Origin: Phoronis pallida
Lineage: Eukaryota > Phoronida > Phoronidae
Direction of reading: 5' to 3'
Assembly (NCBI GenBank): GCA_028565715.1
Contig: JAOXYC010235793.1
Location: 1 to 10,508 of the forward strand
Length of the DNA stretch: 10,508 nt
Notes under the pieces: generated by a model
Database searches by the model: none
The model's input: the letters and a program-made list of their open reading frames with translations, nothing else
What the model was told of the DNA's origin: nothing
Part shown: one piece after another, positions 5,401 through 10,508 of the stretch
How the letters are laid out: each line of letters begins with the position of its first letter
How positions within the stretch are numbered: position 1 is the stretch's first letter
Translations under genes and position numbers: made by a program

Positions 5401-8040
5401 GCTTCAAGTAGATAGTACACTTAATAAAAAGTGATTCTTAATTTTATAGTACAGTATATTGCATAGAAAACCGGACACAAGTTGGGCAATGAGTGGCATC
5501 ATTACGCCTAGCACGTTCGCATTTTTTGCAAACGTTTTGCGCAACTTTCAGTGATTGTTTATATTTGCGAAATTGGCTTCAAAGCAGTTTTTGATTGCTC
5601 ATATCTTCAACATTTTTTATCGCAAATCACTGAAATTACTGGAGATAAACTACAGTATTTTTGAAGACATGCTCTAATAATTTCAGCGAGATATTGATGG
5701 CAAAAAAAGGCCCAAGACCTCCTATACAGAGCTTCTGTATTTTATACTGGCGACTAACCCATTGTTGTTGCATTGTTTAGACATCATTTTGTGCGCTTTT
5801 TTGTGCGGGTGATGTTGCCATCATTATGTCTAGCCCAACTTGTGTCCGGTTTTCTATGCAATATACTGTATAATTCAACCTTCGGGTTGCAATACATCAT
5901 TTAATATTTTTAATATTTACAATGAATGGGAAGTAATACAACCTTTTATTGGATGAGAAAACAGGCGGCAAAGTCTGTGCAAACATTCCTGATATCTAAT
6001 GAGCAATCAGGCAAAACTGAGAAATGTGGAAACTCGAGCAAAGAACTGGTCGGATATCGGAGTGGACACTATATTTCACTGATTTTTTCGAGAATATTTC
6101 AGCATTTGACGAGATACCATTTCGCCATTACCGCGTTATGATAACACGAGCGCGTGCAGTGGCAACGGGACTTCTGTCAGAGCACCAGATAAAAGCAGAC
6201 GGAATATAGCCTCAATACCAGCCGTAAACAGGTGGTCATATGATGATATGCCGAGCCGTTATTGTAGTTTTCTTTGACAATTAGAATTGCAAGACATGCT
6301 TTTTAACTAATATCAAGACATTTACCCAGATCCACCTCACTCCCAGCTCTGTTCAGCCTGTCATCTTCGAATACCTGGTTGTTTATAATAACAGCTAACC
6401 CAAGAGGTGCCGTCATTTTGTATTGTTCATCAATGGTCATATCCGACTGGGGCTGTGAAGGTTCTGAGCTTTTAACGGATGGGGTTTCTGAATTGATAAA
6501 ATGAAATCGCATCATTAACGTTGTTAAATAAAACTCGATTTCAACATTATGTTGGAATAACGAATTCAGTCAATTAGGCTCCTTCTTTTTTACTAATGTC
6601 AACCCAAATCGCCGTGGTTGCTGATAACAATACACTTTATAGGTGCCTGTCATATTTCAGTGTGTAATATTATTCAGTGCAACGTAATATATCGGGTGAT
6701 TCAGAAAAAACGTTCCGAACTTTACGGTATTATATCTCAGAAACAATTAGAGTAAGCAACTACAACAATGGAATTCTGGTTATTTATTATGTTACAAATG
6801 AATGGTGACAATTCGCTTTAAAAAAACGCTTTAATTGCTTGACTTACAAAAAAGGCAGTAGATTTGTACCGTGTAACACTTACCCTCAAACTACATGGTC
6901 GATATTGCGGCCAACGACACGCGTAATTTGCAGAGTTTTACCTGACATCTTTCACGGCTTGTACTTTTTTTAAGAAACTTATTGCGCAGATCTGAAATTT
7001 ACCCTGCCTTTTGTTGACCTGTTTATCTAAACATTTCCAATGTATTAAGTTTCAGACTTGAACAAGTTTTGTAATATTAAAGTGTAAACATTGGAACATT
7101 TTAATTGCACGCTGTGAATCCGTTATATGACAAAAATCGACTTGCATTTGTTCATTGGCTGTTATTTTTTTTGCTGTTTAATGCACAAATATGAAAAATA
7201 TATAACTTATTGATAACATAATTATCTAATCACATGTAAAGTTTTTTGTTGTTCTTTTGTACCGATTTTGAGAAAATAAGCCGCAAAGTTCGGAAGGTTT
7301 TTTCTGAATCACCCGATAGATATGTCGTTGTTCGTCATCGTCATCACCTTCATCGCTGTCAAAACCGTCAGCATTGTCTTAAAATTGTAAGTTAATTTTA
7401 ACTTCATTTCGTTTACCCCCGAGCTTACGGTTTGCTATCACATTTTTTAAAATGGGGACGGACCACAAATTTAATTCAAAGCCCTTATTCGCAACCGCGT
7501 TCGGAGGTCCTTACCGATATTTTCTCCCAACACCTTAGCATCAAAGAGTTCCCTCAGAATGTCTCGATTCTCTTCAACTGTGTAACGGGCTCTTCTCCCT
7601 TTAAAAGCAAAACGCAAACTGTACGTAACGAATTGACTGAAGTATTCTTTTAGACATGACGCAAATTGAACCCACAATCGTTACGTTATTCAAGAAACAC
7701 GCACACAGGTGTTAGAATCAATAAAGAGCCGCAATTGAGAGCCTCGCAATATGCACGCATACTTGGATCATCTCATGCATCAATATCAATTAAACTAATA
7801 AATATGTACTTTTTAGAGGTTGTGTACACATTGGCATAATTCGGATGAAATTCGATGATTAAAATGGAACAAAACAACTTAAAAAAATCGGGTTATTAAA
7901 AAGCAATCCTGCATTGAAAGCGAAACCGTTATAAACAACCTCCTTTCTACATTTCAAATATTCTCAAACCAGCATCTTACCTGCCGTAGATCTACGTGAT
8001 TTTCTTTTAACAAGTAGTTTGATTCTGTTTCTCCACTTGC
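2178..8040 (-). CDS. Caspase-family cysteine protease gene (spliced; genomic span from stop codon to most upstream fairly supported exon)
   Basis: This entry is the gene span; coding parts are 7981-8040, 7515-7598, 6326-6487, 5108-5419, 4371-4720 and 2178-2408. Caspases are cytosolic cysteine proteases that cut after Asp in apoptosis and immune signalling. The three central exons give a continuous large and small subunit: an S1 Arg in NRAGSEVD, the catalytic His in LSHG, the catalytic Cys in VACQS, and small-subunit motifs VAYSATPG, SLRH and GTFFIQ. The end of the small subunit (QPMLTF..LKRKLVL) recalls caspase-8/10 more than caspase-3, so an initiator-like enzyme is my inference. Junction phases all agree (phase 1, then phase 0 into the last exon). 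Oddities are the altered active-site pentapeptide, a very short inter-subunit linker and a long acidic C-terminal tail. The 5' end and prodomain are unresolved. Confidence 0.85.
2999..3110. mobile_element. Small foldback (MITE-like) element
   Basis: GTGATTTAATGC at 2999-3010 is repeated inverted at 3099-3110, and similarity continues inward with gaps (ACTGC / GCAGT). Inside are further inverted words, including a perfect GTTATTCG/CGAATAAC hairpin. The interior is GC-richer than its flanks. No target duplication is certain. Confidence 0.5.
3343..3912. mobile_element. Inverted-repeat pair bounding about 570 bp, possible decayed MITE
   Basis: TATCAAAGAGATTGATTA at 3343-3360 is found exactly inverted at 3895-3912, an 18-bp match. 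Weaker similarity seems to extend outward for some 25 bp on each side. The interior is AT-rich and has no coding frame. An element with worn ends is the simplest reading. Confidence 0.45.
4001..4033. mobile_element. Probable lone terminal repeat of a Tc1/mariner-like element
   Basis: The minus strand starts CGGGTGTCCCAAAAAAAAGT and runs into a near-perfect palindrome (AAAAAGTGG-C-CCACTTTTT at 4001-4019). The form resembles mariner-type ends. I found no matching partner end in the window, so this would be a fragment. Confidence 0.3.
4371..4720 (-). CDS. Caspase exon: small (p10) subunit
   Basis: This 350-nt exon has an acceptor TTGAATATTTCAG| and a donor CCAAGC|GTAAGC; it starts in phase 1 and ends in phase 0. 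After a short linker it reads IPVEEQDFIVAYSATPG, then SQSLRHVTKGTFFIQ, the strand-helix core of the small subunit. The Arg of SLRH (codon 4632-4634) is the second S1-pocket Arg; the neighbouring Trp of the usual SWR is Leu here. The end, QPMLTFSSLKRKLVLA, resembles the C-terminus of caspase-8/10. Unlike most caspases, which stop a few residues after this point, the frame continues about 29 residues to the donor. If the donor is not used, the frame reads 7 codons further to a TGA at 4347-4349, giving a shorter product. Confidence 0.9.
4721..5107 (-). other. Caspase intron between the large- and small-subunit exons
   Basis: A 387-bp AT-rich phase-1 intron with donor GTGCGC and acceptor ATATTTCAG. 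No other feature is visible. Confidence 0.75.
5108..5419 (-). CDS. Caspase exon: catalytic large-subunit core with His and Cys
   Basis: This 312-nt exon has an acceptor TTTTTATTAAG| and a donor GAAACAG|GTGCGC, phase 1 at both ends. In order it encodes helix 1 (LLEANIKYTLGMLGF), the strand NRVYENL, a helix, HEQFSCFVGVVLSHG with the catalytic His (codon 5253-5255), HVYGVDG and SLKEKPKCFFIVACQS with the catalytic Cys (codon 5124-5126). Spacing and order match caspase large subunits throughout. The active-site pentapeptide is VACQS in place of the usual QACRG or QACXG: Cys is kept, but the S1-pocket Gln is Val and the Gly is Ser. The exon starts 32 bp from a MITE that occupies part of the upstream intron. 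A second open frame in the same region is an out-of-frame shadow. Confidence 0.93.
5452..5868. mobile_element. 417-bp MITE with perfect 36-bp terminal inverted repeats
   Basis: The ends 5452-5487 and 5833-5868 are exact inverted repeats over 36 bp, starting CAGTATATTGCATAGAAAAC. Both are flanked by TA (5450-5451 and 5869-5870), the Tc1/mariner target signature. Just inside the ends lies an imperfect direct repeat (GGCATCATTACGCCTAGC and GCCATCATTATGTCTAGC). No transposase frame is present. The perfect ends suggest recent activity. The element lies in a caspase intron, 32 bp from the acceptor of the catalytic exon. Confidence 0.9.
5871..6325 (-). other. Rest of the caspase intron between the two large-subunit exons
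   Basis: Two overlapping plus-strand frames of 71 and 61 codons occur here but show no domain and lie inside a well-supported intron. No repeat or RNA was recognised. Confidence 0.6.
6326..6487 (-). CDS. Caspase exon: linker and start of large (p20) subunit
   Basis: This 162-nt exon is bounded by an acceptor ending TATCAATTCAG and a donor CTGG|GTAAATG, phase 1 at both ends. It encodes a Ser/Pro/Gln-rich linker (about 20 residues), then IDEQYKM, which matches the usual entry into the caspase fold, then the first core strand GLAVIINN and the motif NRAGSEVD. The Arg of that motif (codon 6348-6350) corresponds to caspase-3 Arg64 and caspase-1 Arg179, which bind the P1 Asp in the S1 pocket. The Asp in TIDEQ is a possible site for prodomain removal. 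The open frame runs on past the donor for a few codons (GKCLDIS), but that sequence has no caspase character, which supports the splice call. Joined to the next exon it reads SEVDLVYYLLE, as expected for helix 1. Confidence 0.88.
6692..7316. mobile_element. 625-bp mariner-type MITE with 36-bp inverted ends
   Basis: The ends 6692-6727 and 7281-7316 are inverted repeats identical at 34 of 36 positions, beginning TCGGGTGATTCAGAAAAAAC. TA flanks both sides (6690-6691 and 7317-7318). The CGGGTGATTCAGAAA form is typical of mariner-family ends. The interior is AT-rich without a transposase, so it depends on an element elsewhere. It lies in the intron before the caspase exon at 6326-6487. Confidence 0.88.
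7348..7377 (-). CDS. Possible 30-nt acidic micro-exon
   Basis: After an acceptor-like tract (TTACAATTTTAAG|) the minus strand reads NADGFDSDE in phase 1 up to a donor-like GAAG|GTGATG, also phase 1. It would insert an Asp-rich linker directly before the catalytic domain. The acidic reading continues beyond the donor (GDDDDEQR) into the MITE end at 7316, so the acidic character does not define the exon end. Low support. Confidence 0.2.
7515..7598 (-). CDS. Probable upstream caspase exon, or cassette exon
   Basis: This 84-nt segment has a pyrimidine-containing acceptor (GTTTTGCTTTTAAAG|) and a strong donor (ATCG|GTAAGG). Both ends are phase 1, so it can be spliced between 7981-8040 and 6326-6487 without shifting the frame. 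It encodes RRARYTVEENRDILRELFDA followed by KVLGENI, a charged and probably helical sequence. The surrounding 68-codon open frame extends past both splice sites; its outer parts look less protein-like. The helix could be part of a prodomain, but it matches no DED or CARD hallmark that I can see. It could also be a remnant of an unrelated element. Confidence 0.4.
7981..8040 (-). CDS. Probable upstream caspase exon (basic linker or prodomain segment)
   Basis: This 60-nt segment lies between a good acceptor (TATCTTTTAACACAG|) and a good donor (GGCAG|GTAAGATG). Read in phase 1, the phase demanded by the downstream caspase exon at 6487, it encodes KWRNRIKLLVKRKSRRSTA, a strongly basic stretch without stops. 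A phase-0 reading is also open but does not fit the next exon. I recognise no domain; a basic stretch could act in nuclear import or be part of a linker. The call rests on splice signals and phase alone. Confidence 0.5.
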
Positions 8041-8639
8041 CTGTGTTAAAAGATAGAACACTTAGTTCTTGCTAATTTGCAACTTAGAAAACCAAAATAA
8101 AGATACCGTCTGCTTGTTGGTCCCAGTTTGGCGTCAAATCACACATCAATTAGAATTGATGTGCACAAATACTTTGTTGAACACAACTCACTTGCTTCCG
8201 AGTCAAAAGAAATCAAAAACATCTGCCATGGAGGTGATTTGGAAGCTTTTATCCGATAAAAGGCCAAATCTACTCTTAAGAAAAGTCTTGCAAAAAAAGT
8301 TTTTTTTTAAATTTTTTGACTCAGATGCCAGTATGTCAGTTATGTTCAACAGAAAACTCGTACATAAAACAGCTGACGCCAGATTGGGACTAACGAAGAG
8401 ACAGTATCTTTTTGAAAGTATTTTCAATAGGAGAGCAAATGAAGAATATATAAATGTACATCATTCCCCCGTGAAAATCGACTTTTGTTGCTTTCCTGAC
8501 AAGTGTCTTAGGCACCATATTAAACACTTACTCTAAAAATGAAAGATCAATGGTCCCTTTGGAGAAGAATTTTATTCTGTATATTCTTCACATACCCGTT
8601 GCTCTGCTAGATATCAGAGCAAGCATATAATGTAGCTGG
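8041..8639. other. Upstream flank of the supported caspase exons; one unassigned open frame
   Basis: A plus-strand frame of 155 codons ends at 8536, but it opens with TTG and its first ATG is at 8159. Its product matches no family I know and it overlaps the possible minus-strand exon at 8192-8269. A perfect 8-bp hairpin (TTGCTCTG/CAGAGCAA) lies at 8599-8622. No promoter could be assigned. Confidence 0.4.
8192..8269 (-). CDS. Possible further upstream caspase exon
   Basis: A consensus-like donor (GAAGCAA|GTGAGT) at 8192 ends a frame in phase 1, as the exon at 7981-8040 requires. Reading upstream, the frame stays open (ending WQMFLISFDSEA) to a stop at 8307-8309. Acceptor candidates in phase 1 are at 8269 (CTTAAGAGTAG|) and a little further in (CGGATAAAAG|). 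An ATG at 8220-8222 lies in this frame and could even be the start codon. No domain is recognised. The plus strand is also open here, so coding character is ambiguous. Confidence 0.22.
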
Positions 8640-9492
8640 GTTTGAATTGACAAAAAATCGTCGTTTTAGGCAAATGAAGCTAGAACTTTGATTGTTTGCA
8701 TGATTGAAGTTACGGTCCCATAGATTACAAATTGACTGGATACATTTTTGCCCGGCCCCGTGGCGTCTGGAATTAACGGCTAAATGTGATAAAACTCGAA
8801 AATGAACACATTTATAAAATTGGGTCTCCTGAGAGTAAACTGATGGTTAGAAGAGTTGTTTTAATTTCAAATAGTTTCAGGATTGTGTCTCAAAGTGTGC
8901 ATGGAATATTGACTGTCAAACGCTAGGTCAAATGATTTTTTTAAGGTCATATTGTCAAAAAAAACAATTTTTTCGTCCCATTTGGAAGCTATTTTTAAGG
9001 TGAAATTGTCAGGAGAGATAAAATGGCAAGGCAGTGCATGTTTGCATGTTGATAGATATGTACATAAGGGTTTAGAATCGACTTGGATACATCTTTTTCT
9101 AGTCCTCTGGCGGCCGTTAATAACTGTCAAATATAGGCGCCAAACAAAATAAAAAAATGAGAAAATCACTTGAACCAGTAGTGAGTATAATCGAATTGGA
9201 ACGCATATTTAATTTACCTTGCCTTTATGCAATGATGCTAATGATGTGTCTAACCGATTTGTAAAGTATAAAATACGAAACCTAAGGTCAAAGCAATTTT
9301 TCAAAGTCATTTTGCTGAAAAAGCGGTTGTTTTTTTGGAATTTGGAAGCTAACTTCATAGTGAAAAATTGAGGAGACGTCACATTGCAATACAACACGTT
9401 TTTGCATGCTGATATAAATTGTCATAGAGGCTTCGAATTCGTGTGGATACACTTTTTTCCGACCTCCTGGCGTGTGGGATTAACGGTTGAAA
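8640..9492. repeat. Diverged tandem repeat, period about 347-360 bp, two full copies and one partial
   Basis: Three landmarks recur in order. GGATAC appears at 8738, 9085 and 9445. ATTTGGAAGCTA appears near 8979 and 9339. AGGTCAAA appears at 8925 and 9285. The spacing between the second and third copies is exactly 360 bp over long stretches; the first copy is partial and most diverged. Each copy ends in TGGCG followed by a TTAA-containing stretch. Minus-strand frames in the two full copies are similar (SPxxFTxKxASK, MTLKxxFDL) but both are broken by stops, and the similarity follows the DNA. Confidence 0.7.
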
Positions 9493-10508
9493 AATGCGTT
9501 ATCTTTTACAATAACTTAAAATATTTTTTCTTTTGAGTTGTCGAAATCACCACCCGAATGGGTTTTGCAGATGTTAGACGACGGGCTTTATTTCTGTTCG
9601 AGATGGAGCGGTTTTTTTCAATGCCCCTTCCCGACAAAGTAAGCGTGGAAAATGGCGCGAATATTGGCAAACAACGCAATGTAATATGCGCGACGTGTGC
9701 GGAAGATTTTAAAGCTACATGTGTAGGAATGTGTGTGTGTATTCAAGAAAAAATAAATCTATCAAATATCGGTCACCAATTCTTTCTCGAAACAAAATAG
9801 AATTAATCCGCGATGTTTTGGGACCGTCATAAAATTGACTCACACCATTGACTCACACCATGAAAAAAATCACGCGGTTGACGCAATTTTCCTGCAAGTT
9901 ACCAATTCCTCCCCAGCTATTTTGAGTTATCGAAGGAATGGAATTACATCAAAATCTAACATGCAATCATATAACTAGAATAATGAATTTCAGGCTTGAT
10001 GTTTTTTCAAAAATCTTAGTATCAGCGTAGTGATAATCTCCATCAGTTAAGTTCAACGTTTCGATTAAATCAATAAATCATCATCAGGAATAATTACACG
10101 TATACATGTTTGAAGAGCAATATTAAAGTCAACTGTCTATGTAGAAGTTCATGTTAGAAGTAAACACAATAACAACAGTACCCTCAGATACACCAATCCT
10201 GCATATAACTTATAGAAAGAGTGCGAAGGTTTTGAAAATGTTGTCAGATAGCTGTAAGGACGTATTTTAACATATAAAAGTATCCCATGTTGTTTTTTCG
10301 TTATTTTTACTTGAAAAAGACCAAAAATCCTTCAATTTAAGGACAACTCAGTGCAGTATCCTTAAAACGAAAGATTTTTTGATAAATTTCAAATAAAGGT
10401 AAAAAGAAATCAACACGGAGGATTTTTTTTGAATTTGGCAGAATGAAAGAAAAAACATATACAAACATTCCTAGTAAGTCAAAAGTACCGCACTCCTTCA
10501 TTTTGTAG
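9493..10508. other. No gene recognised
   Basis: An 80-codon plus-strand frame with an ATG at 9558 has no known motif. A direct duplication of ATTGACTCACACC lies at 9834-9859. The rest is AT-rich without repeat ends, RNA signatures or splice-bounded frames that I can support. Upstream caspase exons could lie here or beyond, but none is visible. Confidence 0.45.

Noticed and set aside
5926-6209. Two overlapping plus-strand frames of 71 and 61 codons
   Set aside because: They are inside a well-supported caspase intron, lack motifs and overlap each other in different frames.
8069-8536. 155-codon plus-strand open frame, the longest in the window
   Set aside because: It opens with TTG; the first ATG is at 8159. 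It has no recognisable motif, contains low-complexity Lys/Phe runs from A/T tracts, and overlaps possible minus-strand splice sites. It may be chance.
8599-8622. 8-bp perfect hairpin TTGCTCTG/CAGAGCAA
   Set aside because: Too short to claim a function; similar stems arise by chance in 10 kb and no T-tract or RNA context follows.
8867-9397. Two similar minus-strand frames with MTLKxxFDL
   Set aside because: Their likeness follows from the tandem repeat at the DNA level; both are interrupted by stops and lack splice support.
9558-9800. 80-codon plus-strand frame with an ATG and several Cys
   Set aside because: Cys spacing does not form a known zinc-binding pattern, there is no splice or promoter context, and one frame of this size is expected by chance.
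9834-9859. Exact tandem 13-mer ATTGACTCACACC
   Set aside because: A two-copy duplication of this size is common replication slippage and explains nothing nearby.

Overview
The window looks like intron-rich, AT-rich DNA from an invertebrate animal. The basis is a spliced caspase gene with GT-AG introns, many short non-autonomous DNA transposons flanked by TA dinucleotides, and no bacterial-style gene packing. No marker fixes the phylum.

The main gene lies on the minus strand, roughly from 8.3 kb down to 2.18 kb. I rebuilt it from splice sites and reading phase. Three exons carry the whole caspase catalytic unit: 6326-6487 (start of the large subunit, with the S1-pocket Arg), 5108-5419 (rest of the large subunit, with catalytic His and Cys) and 4371-4720 (small subunit). 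Their junctions are all phase 1. The small-subunit exon ends in phase 0 and joins in phase to a strong acceptor at 2408. That acceptor opens a terminal exon (2178-2408) ending in a stop. The terminal exon encodes an acidic Ser/Asp-rich tail that ordinary caspases lack. Upstream, short segments at 7981-8040 and 7515-7598, and more weakly 7348-7377 and 8192-8269, have splice-like ends and the right phase; they may encode the prodomain or linker. No complete DED or CARD is visible, so the true 5' end is probably not resolved here or lies beyond the window.

The rest is repeat-rich. From left to right: a decayed 11-bp minisatellite (434-669) with a short 10-bp array after it (721-760); a 284-bp MITE (1329-1612); a degenerate tRNA-like sequence (2072-2142) just past the caspase stop; in the last intron a small foldback (2999-3110), a long-armed inverted repeat (3343-3912) and a probable lone transposon end (about 4001-4033); a 417-bp MITE with perfect 36-bp ends (5452-5868), 32 bp before a caspase acceptor; a 625-bp mariner-type MITE (6692-7316) in another caspase intron; and a diverged three-copy tandem repeat with a period of about 360 bp (about 8640-9492). 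From 9.5 to 10.5 kb I see nothing convincing.

No rRNA, CRISPR, operon or prokaryotic regulatory signal was seen. Apart from the caspase exons, none of the longer open frames has convincing coding character.
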